A stretch of 64,000 nucleotides of DNA from Megalonaias nervosa (lineage: Eukaryota > Mollusca > Bivalvia > Unionida > Unionidae). Position numbers and translations under genes: made by a program. The number at the start of each line of letters is the position of its first letter. The stretch's first letter is position 1. The notes under the pieces are model-generated. The model had not been told where the DNA came from. It saw only the letters and a program-made list of their open reading frames with translations, and did not search any database. Below are positions 22,345-36,400 of the stretch, piece by piece. The stretch lies in the NCBI GenBank assembly GCA_016617855.1, contig JAECUM010004379.1:1-64000 (forward strand), written 5' to 3'.

Positions 22345-24058
22345 GTATGATGTTGCTATATTACTTAAGTCTGCATGGTGGCTATATATTTCGTTGGCAG
22401 CCATAGAATTATTATTTTGAAATATCGCAACCTGAAGTTAGTAAATCTTACGTTCCAGAACTGTTGCCTTCGTATCTGTTGCGTATGTTGCCATCTAGAT
22501 CATAACTGTAATTTTACCATTCTCCTTTACAGAGGTCATCTTAATCATACAAAGGCTCGCTAAGTGCATTTAGTCGGAGTAAATCACGGAATCTTGATCA
22601 TAATATCTGGACCGAAATTAACTGCCAGAATAGGTGAAAAGTTTACTAAAATTAGTGAGAAGCGATTATAGAAAGTTCATGATAGTCTATTTAAATCTAT
22701 GATTTTGCATACTATTATGTCAGGCTATTACAGATATTACTAAAAGTTCATAAAAATATTAAAACGTTATTAACTTTGCTTCACCACAATTGTATAGTAT
22801 AAAACAGTAACCTCGAAAATAGGTTATTGTATAAAATTAGCAACATCTTCCGTAGCAGAAGTCACTTTTTCATCATTTTATGAGTTATTGGATAAAATTA
22901 TTAAATTTATTAGTAATGGACATAGATACGTCCACTAAGTCATAATGTGTTTCAGACTGGGCAGCTGTTTCACCTGTTTTTCAAGTTGCATGTGTGAAAT
23001 TTCAGTAGGAATTCTGTGGATAACAATATTATTTATGACATTCATGATCATAAAATTAGCACCAAAATTGACTACAGAACAAACGACAACTTTTTAAAAC
23101 TTTCTGCCCACCTTGTTAAAGGGAGAACTGACATAAAAGTCGATGTTTTACATTTATTATTAAAGCTTTGTGCTGAATCAAATTGGGTAGGGGTAATGAC
23201 ATGAAATCAATGCAAGGCAAAATAAACTTTGCCTTTTGGGCCTGTTTGGATGAAATGACAGATTCTTTCTTGACTATTTCGACTTATATACCCCTGAGCA
23301 AGGATCATGCAATTACTGGGATTCTCCAACATATGTGCATTTAAAACAAACAAACAAACAAACCACAACAAAAAATGACGAGAGCCGACCGCTCATTATT
23401 TTCATAATGAAGAATATGCATTTCATTCACAGTTGGATAAATTTTGTTGTCTAGCTGTTTTGGATTGTTGGCAGGTTGATGCAAACATTTTGTGTTTTAA
23501 TTTGCTTATAATCAACACATGACCTGAGATTCACCAGCCAAGGTGTGCTTGGTATAGCATGAAACACTAAATGACTTTTTGACTCCTTTACTTATAATGA
23601 ACCAGATCATGTTTTATATGGTATGAAATTTCATGCTTTTGTCAAGTGTAATTGGAATCTACTTTCTAAAAGTGTTCAGTATTATAATTTGTTGACCTGT
23701 GTCTTTTTGGTAAATATGTTGCAAATATTTCTATCCTTTACAACACAGAACTTTAGTCTGATGTGGAACTAATGATGACATATGATCACAGGGTACTTTA
23801 TTCCAATAGTACCTGTAAGTAAGAAACCGAATTATTACTATCATGCAGCCTTAATTTATAGTCTGTTAGATAAATAAACTGATCAGTCTGTTTCATATTA
23901 AGAACTTATTCATTTTTTTCTATACTAAAAATACATCAACAACAGCAAGCTGTGTACTATTTGATATGTACAAATAAGCACTCATAATGAATATTTCCTG
24001 AAAACAGATAAAAACAGAATCTATCTAAATCTATAATCGCAAAGATTATATAACCTTT

Positions 24059-24099
<41 letters not shown>

Positions 24100-24583
24100 T
24101 AAAAACTACATATGCATGACAGAAATAAATGTTTAAAATAGTTTCCCGGAACTATGCAAAAAATAGCTTAGTGGATTTTTTTTTATCCTAGTTAGGTTGC
24201 GAAATACAATCGGAGTTTACTTTCTTTGACTATATGCTGTGGAATTTCATGTTAATATCGATATATTACTGTTGGTTAAATAAGTTTTCCCCTCCAAACA
24301 TACATGTATTTGCCACTACAATGGGGCAATTGCAAAGAATCTATAAGAGTTTATTTTTCCTAGATTGTATTTTGCTGATCTAAAGAGATGCGAGACGTTA
24401 ATCAGCCTTTGTCTATAACGAGAAGAGGGACGAGTGTTATTGCATAAGGACAATAGATAAAGTGTCCATACCTTAACAATCATTGAACGCGAGAAATCAG
24501 ATTGTATTGACGCATTGGTGATGTTTATGTGTTTCAGTGGAGGATTACTTTCTTTCAAAGTTTGTCGCTGTGATTCTATATGA

Positions 24584-24647
<64 letters not shown>

Positions 24648-25910
24648 CATTAGCTTTCCCTATGGTGTGATTCTTACTCTAATAATCAGACCAACTTCAA
24701 CTGAAATTCGAGGAAAAGGCAAACGTTGGCCTAAAGTTACAGTTTTGAACACTCCTACACAGTATCATTTTCAGTTGTTCATAAGGAGCAAAATATTCAC
24801 GACTCAAACGGCTTGAATAAAAAATAAACATGCCACCTGTATGGGATAAGCAAACCCTCCCCAAACACATTTCAAAAACCAGAATTAAAGAGGAAAATAA
24901 TCGTGTCCAAGAAAAACATCTTGGTTTCTACTTTATCATGAAATCAGATTCTCAAAAATCGTCCGTTTTTTTTTTTTTTGTTTTTGTTTTTTTAAACAAG
25001 GAAAAATGTGTAAAGATCATAAAGAAAACGCATCGATACTGTAGCTTCATACCTGTCCATAAAGCTATGACGCACAGCGTTTAAGTCGGATAAAAGCAAA
25101 GTCAATAGTTAGAAGAAAGCAAAAAGAAAACAATCTTTCATAACATATCTGAAGGACATACGCGTTTCTGTCGACCAGACCGATCCATAAGTAACCTTGA
25201 TTTGGATGGATTATTTTCAATGATCTTCATGTTGTGTATGTTGTAAAAAGTTATGGAATACACCATCACAAGGCAGAATGATAAACATTAGGCTGCCACT
25301 AGGTGGAAGAAAGGGGAGAACCCGAAAGAATCCACGGAACTATGATGTTTGCCGAAACGTTAACTTAGAGGATCAAAGTCCTGGACTGCAGAGGTGTTGA
25401 TGACAAAGGCAAGCTCCTAATTAAGACGCATGAATTATGACATATTTCAGTCAGATTAAAAAAAACAAACAACAATATAATTACGAAAAACATTCATTTT
25501 GACTCATATTTCAGAAGATTTAAAAGAATTCCCTACCGTTAGATGGGCGGCCTTCTACACCTTTTTTTGTGTTACGGTGATCGTAGAACATGAAATACAT
25601 TAAGAAAGCTAATATAAATTTACTTGTAGAACAAATCGCTCGAAATAACAATATCAAAGAGAAACTATCAGTCAACATTCAGTTAATCTCATCTACGATT
25701 TTTCCAGAGGTTTCTTTTCTTTAAAAAAAATATGTTGGCATTCAGTTACGTCGCATCTGTGTACTCTTAGTAGTTATTTACTTGATTCATATTTGAACCA
25801 GGATGTGTCCATATATTGCCAATCATCCGAAACTGAGAACACGTGCTATATTTAAATCCATGTTGCAAAATCCATAAAAATTAAGTCTCAGATCTTACTA
25901 TCTAAAAACT
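22345..25910. other. Intergenic DNA, largely featureless
   Basis: Simple repeats only: (AT)n at about 24061-24098 and (AG)n at about 24587-24644. No gene recognised. Confidence 0.5.
24587..24644 (+). repeat. (AG)n microsatellite
   Basis: About 28 AG units. The frame-independent RERE peptide here is an artefact. Confidence 0.95.
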
Positions 25911-25912
25911 CG

Positions 25913-27450
25913 TTGCATTTTCACATCCGATCAACTCCTCTTTTGTATGCAACCTGCATAAATTATGTTCTTTGTTACCATATTTCCCGATTTTTCCTTA
26001 CTTTACCGTGCTTGGAAGTGCATGATACGAGCGAATATTTGCTAGGAATGGATACTGCAGCAAGCAACATTCGGATCACAGTCTCTTCCAGATGCGAGCT
26101 GACACAAAAAAACTTGTTGAAATATATTCGGTCTTTCGTGCAGAGAGAGAGAGAGAGAGAACAAACTCGGCAATCAGAACATTCTCGGCCTTCTCCGTCA
26201 AGTCAAGAAAGAAACCTTTGATATAATCGTCGCCATTGAGAACTATTATTCTGAATTACTTTCTTTCACATATTACAATCATCTGATTGAAATGCCCGAG
26301 CGACGTTCCGAGCGAAACCTGGATGTAATTCACTACATGTGAACATTATATTTGGATCTATTTTGTTACATAAACGGCAGAAGAAGACAAAGTAACGTCA
26401 AAAAATTGTCGGTCTTTTCTGTCGCAACGTCAATCCAAACATCACTGGGCCATTTTCGTCAAGTTGAGAAATAACTTCAGATGCAGATGTAAGAATACAT
26501 TTACATTTATGGGTTTGGTATAACTCTCTTGCAGAGTGCACCACGTATGTCGCGACAGAACAGAACAACAATGTTCTAATTTTGACTTTGTCTCCTTCCG
26601 CTGCCATATTAAGTCAAGCGAACAAAAGTAGTTCTGAATATAGTTTTTAATTGGCGGGAAATTACATCCGCGATTTCTTTCTCGACTAAACGGAAAAGAC
26701 CGATGATGTTCCAATTGTCGCATAATATGTTGTGCGTTACACCGGAGGCTAATTACCAAACGCCGCCAGATTTATATGAATTTCTACAAATACATCCGAT
26801 GTTTTTTCTAAACTTGAATTAACCAAAATGTTCCTATTGATGGCAACGTATGACGGCGGAAGGAGACAAAGTAACAATTTGATCACTGTTGTCCTCTTCT
26901 ATATCAACAAATGTGGTGCACTCCGTTGGAGTCGATTCACCAAACTCATACAATTGATATATACTCCTACAAGTACACAAAGGTTACCACTTAACGGCAA
27001 TGGTTGAGTGATAATTCATTTATAAAAAGGCTCGAGTAATTACAGAGATACTTGCCAAACTGATCGAAAGATAACATTCAGGTCGAGAAATAACCTCTGA
27101 CGTAGTTTTGTAAATGCACTTAACTTTATATGGACTTACTTTATTCTTATGTTGCGACAGAACAGACCGGCCAATTCCAATTGTTTGTCACCATCCGCAT
27201 GCAACTCGCCAGACAAAAATCACCAAACCCATCAAATTAATATGTATTTGTACAAATACATCAGAGGATATTTCTCGACTTGATGGATATAGCTTAGCGA
27301 TGTTCCAATCGCCCAATTCACTGACAACTGCGCCATTCTTCCGGTTCTCGTCAGACTGCAGGGAACCTTTGATGTCCGTCTCTGAAGAAAGTATGGAAAC
27401 TTCTTGCCCATTACACCCCGATGTGATATGATGTTAATCTACCAACACTT
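25913..27450. repeat. Cluster of diverged repeats in both orientations
   Basis: A unit containing GGCGGAAGGAGACAAAGT, then GTGGTGCACTC, ACCAAAC(C)CAT, a CTACAAATACATC-like part, TTTCTCGACTTGA and GATGTTCCAAT recurs in pieces. Minus-strand copies lie at about 26398-26610, plus-strand copies at about 26765-26990 and 27080-27320, with further pieces near 26170-26215 and 26660-26730. Translations of the pieces share a SEVISQLDENGPVMF / SEDISRLDGYSLAMF motif. This is either a broken repeat-bearing coding sequence or a non-coding repeat that happens to be open. Confidence 0.55.
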
Positions 27451-28836
27451 CGATCCACCTCAGGTTGAGGGTTTAGTTTCCAAACTTGCGGTTATTGCAA
27501 TGATGTCAGTCTTGTTCGAATGAATTCACTGATTAATCAGTCGGGAGACAGTGATATTACTAGTTACCGGCCTATGACACTGGCTTGCCATTTTAGCAGC
27601 CCAACACGGACGAACACGAAATAATGAAAGAAGACTTTGAAACCAACATTTCATGATGTTTCAGCAATCAATGAAATTCCTGCACGTTTAATTTCTTAGT
27701 GTTATTCCGGGAATAATTTGATTATAAAACCAATTTGGAGGAATCCTTATTTCCATCGCCTAAAACAACTGCTTACCTTGCTATTTGTCATCTGATCATC
27801 ATAAGACTATTATGGCATTGAGCAAACCCCCCCCCCCCCCAAAAAAAAACAAAAAAAAAAGACAGGCATAAGGACTGTTTAGAAAGGTCACTATGTAAAC
27901 TTACGTCTGTTCGGAACGATAATACAGATACTATAATTCTGTAAAATTATGTTATGTGTATTTACTTTGTATTGTGTGTTTCATTTTTGCCCGTGATTAA
28001 AATTAGGGGCTTGGGACTACCTAACTAATATTATTTTGTAAAAATATGTTTACTTGGATTTGAGTTTAGGACCTTGGTTTTTCTCGTGGAAATTTTATTG
28101 TCTACCTGATTTTTGTCATAATATTTACTTGAATTTAAGTACAACATTGAAGTAAAAAGTTTTGATCCGGTTAAGGAAATTGTTTTGAATCTTTTACATG
28201 TTGGATCAGTATTTAGATTCAGAATAATGAAATGAGCTAATTGTTTCACACTGTCCTGTATCAACCAGGCAGGTTATACTTTCCCGAAGGCATTTAGGTA
28301 TTTCCTAACTTGGCAGATGAAGGTTAAAAGAAAACATGTTTACTGGGTAAAATTGTTCGTTGAGACTACATTTATGAAAAGGAATTGTATGGAACTAAAA
28401 CCTTAACACAAACGTAAATTTAAGAACAGCTAATGCCATGATCATTCACCTAAATGGTCACGAGGAATCGTTCTAGGATATATCAAAGCATATTAAACTT
28501 TATCCATGTGATCTCCCACCCCCACCTCCACCTCTCGCTTGCCCCTCATTGGCAGCTACTCGCGAGGTCACTATGTATTTTGAGATAAAATATTATCGAG
28601 TTAAAATAGAATTAAAATTAAGTTTTTCTAATTTATAATCTAATATAGGAGGACCCTCGAGAAAGTGTTGATCAGTTTGCAGGGAGTTAGCCAGAGTTTT
28701 CCGGTGCTTATGCTGGTGCACAGTTGGAAATTGTCCAAAACCATATCTCATGTAACACCGTGCATGATTGGGTATATTCGAGAATATTAACCAATAGAGA
28801 CTTTGTTAAGATCTATCTGTCGGATTGTGCTCCAAT
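27451..28836. other. Intergenic region upstream of MRPS5
   Basis: Contains a poly-C/poly-A stretch at about 27827-27860. No exon recognised. The MRPS5 promoter and 5' UTR should lie in the last few hundred bases before 28837, but no TATA box or other core element could be assigned. Confidence 0.5.
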
Positions 28837-28912
28837 ATGGCAGCAAGATTCTTGAACTTAAGCCGGATGGCTGTGCAGCAGTTCAGTATTCTGAGCAGAG
28901 TGGCTTCAAAAG
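28837..28912 (+). CDS. MRPS5: MRPS5 exon 1: start and import signal
   Basis: ATG at 28837 has an in-frame TAA about 10 codons upstream, which supports this start. It encodes MAARFLNLSRMAVQQFSILS and five more residues. Arg-bearing, with no acidic residue, as in a mitochondrial presequence. Donor AAG/GTGATA, phase 1. Confidence 0.85.
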
Positions 28913-30375
28913 GTGATAGATGATATACTTATTGATTATAAAAATATACTGAAACAGTGCTAATGGTAAATTAACTTGTTTTGTTTGCCAGTTCTTTGCA
29001 TTTTTTATAGCAAGGTTAGAATTTATGAATTATTCTATGGTAGAAGTCACATGTAAGCGTGTTTACTGATATAAATTTAAAAATTCATTTTAGGTTTAAA
29101 ATCTAATCCTAATATAGTGCTAACGAAGTTTATTCAATCGTGATTTTTGGGTGATTTACACAATAATTGTCATAACAAAATTTCCAGAACAAAAATTGTC
29201 ACATATATAGCATAAAATAATATAAGGGAGGACTCTTCTTTCAAATCTCGCGCGACCTATTTAAGAATCAACGCTGATATTAAAGGCTACATTTTGAATA
29301 GCGTGATAAATTTGGTATCGAAGTTTAGCTCGGGCATTCGACCTTGTATGCCTAATCAAAGTTTGGCTTACTATCATATCTTTAAGGAATGCCAGACCAT
29401 TTTCGCACGCTGCTGCTTGACATGGCCATGATCGCATCTGCTTAATATTGCTTAATATGCAAGTGAAACCCTGCTGAATGGAATACTGTCCTCTCATTGG
29501 TTATGAGAAACTGACATCTAGCATTTATTTATAACGTATTTTCAGGTGGCCAATGAGAAGGCAATATTCCATTCAGCACATTATTAGGTGTAAAGAATGC
29601 CAGTTGCAAATGTTGGCTTCAAAACGACCAAATGAAAAGCAGGGTTTAATTATGTACACCTTTATAGCAATTAAAAAGAAGACACTCATGATGGAGTTAA
29701 CGGAGATGCTCCCAGTGCATGCGATCACTTGATTCGCGCAAACTTTGTATGAATTCATGTACTTGGAATGTTGTTATATGCAAGAATTCCTGCAAAATAG
29801 TTTCAAGTCAGGTATGTGAAAATGTACCCAGTGCAATATACAGTTTTATTCAGCCATTCACCATTAAAGTACTTGTCACAACAAACGTAAAGTCGGTATA
29901 AATATTGTAGTGCTTGTATATTTTTTCATAACTCTTTTCACAACTGATTTCTTCAGCTTGACAGGAATGGTTGTTAAACTAAATTTGATTAGTACATTGG
30001 CCTTGTAACAAGCGTTCTATGATAGTTTGAAACTTGCATCAAGGAAGCTTTACACATATGCATTTATAATATGGGCTGTCTAGAAGAAGACCGCTCTGGT
30101 GGCCTAGTGGTTAGAGTGTCCACCCCGGATGCAGGAGGTCACGGATTCAAACCCTGGCCAATTCATACCAATGATTTATAAAAATGGTACTAACAGCTGC
30201 CTTGCTAGGCACTCAGATTTAAGAGGTTAGTGTTATGACTGGTCGGCCTGGGTGGGACATGATGCTACATGTCTGTGGCATGATGTCCCAGTGCTAGACA
30301 TCACTATAAACTGCCACACTGCAGACATCATAGTGATATGACTGAACAATTTTTAAAGCGACTTTAAAAATCCAA

Positions 30376-30421
<46 letters not shown>

Positions 30422-33400
30422 TCTAGAAGACCCAAAAGAGCTGAATCCCAGTTTGGTTCATCTTTGGATGATATCATTCATTAAATACTGGCTGATCATA
30501 GTGAAGAAAGCGGTTTATTTTTAAAATTAGGCTGAATATCATATTATTGGGGCTGGGAAAATGCTAATGGAGATGCTAATGAGTGATTTTGAACCCAAAA
30601 ATGGCATGAATATAAGTCCGATATACATGCTAGATAGACAAAAACAGCATGATAGTAAACCCCTCATTTCAGACATATTTCAAAATTATATGTAGAAAAA
30701 GCAGACAAACAAGCCAAATTAAAATACAGATAATTTAATGTAGATTGCACTTTCGTTTCTTTTCTCATTACAGTTTAGCCCTTTGGGATCATATGCTACA
30801 AAACCATATAGCCCTAGCAGAAAGGTTAGAATAAAACTAACAAATAACTTGAATCAAAAATGAAATTGAAAAGTAAAACTATTTTTTTTCTTCTCAAAAT
30901 AACTCAGTTTCAGCAAGTAGACTATGGTATTAATGGACTTGAAATCCTAATACTGCATTATGGAGACATAAATCTCTCATAGTAATCAGTAAAGTGCTAA
31001 ATTAAGAAAGTTAAACTTTGGCAAAGCTTTATGTTAGTGCAGAATCTTATTTGGACCAGAAGTATCCAAAAGACAGTACCTTTGAGCTGTGTAAAATTGT
31101 ACACATCAGCCATAAAGAGAAGTTTTAAAACTTATTGAAGCAGATTGTGAAAGAGAGTTCTAGGTACAGAACAGTATTCATGCACCAGTAAGAAACAGAT
31201 TAAGTTCAGAAACAATCAGCAGATTAATGCTTATAGAACTTAAAGATTTTGATTTGAATAGGGTTAGTATATAATGAAGCATGAAGAAAGAGATGGATAT
31301 TAAAGTGTTATGTAAATATTGAACTATAGCTGTTTCCTTCTCCCCATTTTTGTACGAAACCCCCCCTTATTTTTGTGACAAGGGGGGAAATCCCTCCTTA
31401 TGATAAAATCCTGGGAGCATCTCTGGAGTTATGTCAGTGCACAGTTGTTGTAGAAATTCTTCTATTAAATAAGAATACTGTATGTGATAATAATTAAGAA
31501 ATAGTTTCTGCTTTTTTCCACTTAGAAATAATACCATGAATTTACTTTTACTGCAGTAGGTAATTTAAAGAAACTTATTGTCAGTGTTCAAGTAAATAAT
31601 GAAATAATAGGTTGGACCTGTTGAATGTGGGAAGACCCAGATGAATTCAACCAGGCTTATCTTTGAAAGCTGGAGAAAACTATATTGTTTGTTGATCAAT
31701 GGATAGACATCAAGAAAAAGCATTGACTGATCATAATAATGAAGGAACAATGACTTCCATTACATTTAAAGTTGGAGTGGGGACCCCAAGTGGTCTAAAG
31801 CCCTCACTGTTATGGATCACTGCAAGCTCACCTCTGTTTGCGTGGGTTCGAGTTTCGGGCTGGGCCAATGTGGGTATGTGAGAAAGCTTGCCAGTAGCTT
31901 CTCATGGGTTGGTGGTTCTTTCTGGGGTTTTCCTGGGTTCTTCCTCTGCCGTTTATACTGGCCGCCATGTATAGCCTATCTTGTGCTGAAAAATGGCGTT
32001 AAACCCTATAACAACAACAGCAACAAAGTTGGAGGGTAAGTTGGCTCAATTGCCAAAGTAGGTAGCAGGTTTGGGGGACCACTCTGATTGGGGATACAGA
32101 ATTTTTTTTAAAGTAGCCAGGTGTAAAGTGAAAGTAGCCAGGTAAATCACGAGGCTTCCAGCTGATAATGAAAGCCCTGAGGAAATTAGTTGCTTTAAAA
32201 CATACAAAACAATGCATAATTACAGCCCATGGTAATATAAACCAATTTTAAAATATTCCTTCATAGTGCAGACTTCACTGGTTACCTGCAAGTAGCACTC
32301 ACATGTCCTTCATGAATAATAATGCTCTCTCTCTCTCATTCATGTCTTATGGGGTAGTGCATCACTAGTTAAATATATTGAGCAGTACCTACAGTATGTG
32401 ATTATAGACTTTCTAGCAGATAAGGTGATTTGCAATTTCTGAAAGCATCCAACACAATATTTTTCACCTAGAAGGAACAGAGATAATTACATTATATTGT
32501 TACTCCATTTACTTCAAAGAGTAGGTAGCCACTAATTCTATTGGTATACGGAATAGATCATATGATGCATCCACTATTTTCCCTAAATTACTGATCTGAC
32601 TTCCCAAAATGCAGTAAAGAAAAAATGTCTGAAGCACTGCAATTAGCTTATGGCTGTTGATGATGTCAAACTTGTATGGTAAAAAAAAAGCAATTTCTCT
32701 TTTCTTTACCTCATTAGTTGCAATAAAGAAAATAAGAAAAAACTATAACTACTGGTAAATGAGAATTAAAAAACCGGAATGAATTATTACTTTGGTTGTA
32801 GAATATGCATTATAATGTCTGCCATTACCTTGTGTTGATGACTGAACAGGATGACGGCAAACAAAAAAGAAATATGTGCATTTCCTTTTGCACTGCATTT
32901 TAAAATTAAGGTTCATAAGTAGGTCATTTTTTAGCATTATATATTATAATGATTAGTATATAATCACTTCAAGTACTGTCCTAAACCAGCTCAACTTGAT
33001 ACACATGTAAATTTCATGAATTTTTGTTTTCATTTCTTTCATTTTTTAGAAACATTATCTATACTAATAATTATTAGTATATATAATATACTAAGCTTTT
33101 CAAGTATTGGTCTGAACCAACTCAGTTAGATACACAAATAAATCTTGTGTTATGTATATGTAATTTAATTGCTTGTGTGTTAGTTTTAAATTCTCTTTTA
33201 TTTTATTTTTATTTCATTACATGTTATTGTAATGATAACTTTATTCACTCAATTTTACCTTTTTTTTTCGGAAAATTCAGTTTTCTGTTTTGACCTAATT
33301 AAAATGCAGTAGTGTTGCTGCATTATATTTTTGGTTGACCTAGTTCCTGACCTTGATTCAAACTTGGTAAACACAGAGTGAAATCCATTGGTCATAATCA

Positions 33401-36400
33401 AGGTCATACTTGGCTTGTGTGTCAACTCTATTTTGTAAACAACTTTATTATTATTGAATTTTATAGTAAGATTAGTTCAGTACAATCGAACCCGTAATTG
33501 GCATATCTTTTACTGCACTGTTTGAACTAAGTGATCACGTGACCCATCACGGGGTCTAAACTGCATTTCAGTTAAGGGATAAAACAGATATTTTGTAGTA
33601 GATTTAGTCATTCGTAAATTAATACCTTCGGAGTTCACAGGTATTTTATGTTGTGACCAGTTCGAGTTAATTATTTAAAATAATTTATTCACCCTGGAAA
33701 ATATTCTTCTTCATAAAATTCTTGAACAAAGACATTGGAAATTATTTGGAATTCTAAAGCCAGAATATTTTCTTCATGATTCAACACGGAACTGTTGACA
33801 TGACAACACTAAACCGGATATAGAAGACGTCATCTCCTTCCATGCTGGAACTTAATCAAGATTCGAACTTTGATTCATTTAGAACTTTTTTAGTGATAGG
33901 ACTTATATTTTTAAATTCTAGGATTAATTTTTGGATTAGATTCACAAACCATAAGTCCTTTTTCACATTTTTACCTTGTTTTCTAGGGAAATAAATTATT
34001 TTGTTAAATTTTACAAAGCTTGTTGGCTTCACTCTTTTCTTTGTTACTTTGTATGAGCCTAGACACGTAACACTTGGGAAATTTAAAGAAATTTTCTTTT
34101 AATGGTGGGGAGGGGAACTGAGGTAGGGTCGGCAACAACAAAAAGACACGGACAGTTGGCCAACAGGAAATAATTTTTTTGTGCCTGATGGGAAGGAAGC
34201 AATAAGACATAATGACTTCTGGAAGTGTTTGTTAATAAATATTATTACAATAGTAGGAAAATGTTTGGTATGATTTAGTGGAATTGACATACTTTAAACA
34301 GGAGGAACATGTTTTAAGAAAAAAACACAAACAACAATAGCAATAAACACAAACAAAACAGAAAACCACAACAAACAAAACAGATAAAAGCACAACAACA
34401 ACAGTAATAATTACTGATGATAAAGAAACACTAATAATATAAGGTTGGTGTTGTTATTGGCCAGATATCACCCATATTAGTCATCTATCAGGTAGGCCAG
34501 TCAATATTTTGCTCAGCCATCTAATTTGACCAGTAGAATACTACTACTACTACTACTATAACTACAAATAATTGGAATAATAAAAATAATAATAAAAGTC
34601 AGCATGCAACCATATGCAACAGGGAGATCGATGTAAAATAGAGACTACATGAACTTATTTTTAAAGATCTGCCCATGTTGACTTCTTTTTTTGAAAATCA
34701 TTGATAACCTGGGTGGAAAATTGTACAGAGATTTAATACAAACACATCTATTTTGCTAGGCTAAAAAGTACAAGCAAAGTTGTGGCTGTATTACACACGT
34801 TTTTAATAGTCTTGTGTGATGCTTCATTTGTTGTTTTTTGAAAGGTCAGTAACACAGACTAATAACAAAACCACTTTGCTGCTTGCAATTGAAACAAAAT
34901 TATGGCTCTCCATCTTCATTTCTGTTTTCAGCTTTGATAAAAAATTTCTGATTCAGCAATTTGAGCAACTGAGCACTGGTTGAAGGGAAAATTTAAGTTT
35001 ATTGGAGTCAAAATTTGAGTGAACAAATGCATATATAAAAGACAGTAAACATAAATTTCTAGGCAGTGAATACAGGACATCTAAAAATGTATTGATTGTA
35101 ATGAAGCAAAATCAAATAAAAATTTTAGTAGGCAAGGCAACGCATTTTTTTCAGAAGTACACTATTTTGAGAGGCAAATAAAACCAGAAACTGGGACAAT
35201 TTAAAGTATTTATTTTATGTACATGCTGTAAGGTTGAGTATATTATGTTATGAATTGTGCCCAACCATCCATCCATGTATGTTACTAATTTTGTTTGCAC
35301 ACAAGAACTAAAGTTGTCTTCCATGACAGTTACCAAACTTTGTGGATGTCTTGCACATCAGGTGAAGAACGCTCTCAATTTTAGCTTGAAAGGTCAAAGG
35401 TCAACGTCACAGTGACTAAGACTACAAGTTTTCCTCATAATAGTTCTAGTTTTCACAATCCAGTTTCAAAATTCTCTAGTAGGCTTTACAAGGGGTAAGG
35501 AAGAACCATGTCAGTTTTGCGGTCTATAGGTCACAAGTGTACAGAGATCTCCCAAGGATTTTAAAACTAGGAGTCCAGGACTCCTATTTAGGTAAAAAAT
35601 AGGAGTCCCACCAGCAAACGTTGTACTCCCCACCCAGAAGCATATTGGGTATATGTGTAGTGGTTAAATTTCCAGATGAAAGGACCCGTGGTTGACATGG
35701 AGTTTAATTTTCCAAATTCTTTACACCACTGTGTGTGTGTGTGTGTGTGATTTAGATTTATAATGTAGCTTTAACAATTTTTCAGTCATATCGCTACGAT
35801 GTCTGCAGTGTGACAGTTTATAGTGATGTCTAGCTCTGGGGCATCATGCCGCAGACGTGTGGCATGATGTCCCACCCAGTCACATTATCCTGACACAAGG
35901 CCGACCAGTCCTAACACTAACCTCTTAATGCTGAGCACCAAGCGAGGCAGCTGTTAGTACCATTTTTTAAAGTCTTTGGTATGACCTGGCCGGGGTTCAA
36001 ACCTGCATCCGAGGTGGACACTCTAACCACTAGGCCACCGGAGCATTATTTACACCACTGTCGTATAGTGCTTGTATATCCGTATGAGTGATACTGAATT
36101 TTGTGAATATCAGGAAAGGTCTTATTCCAAACACTACGCCAGGAATCACGCACTTTCTTACACTTGCTACTGTTCCATCCAAACTATCAGTTCTAGTGAT
36201 TGTAGCACTCTTCTTAATCTCATTAAAATCTTGCCAGTTTGCCATTTGACCACAAAATCTTATCCAAATTTGCAACAGGCATTTTGTCAAAGTCACAACA
36301 TGTCTTGATTTTGAGATCATGCACTACTTATTCGGCTACACTCGGAAATGAACACAACAATGAAAACTAAAGTGGTTCATCTGATGTACTCTTATAATGA

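Noticed and set aside
36030..36320. 96-codon minus-strand frame beside SINE A
   Set aside because: It starts at the SINE edge with no recognisable domain and no splice or conservation evidence. Likely chance.
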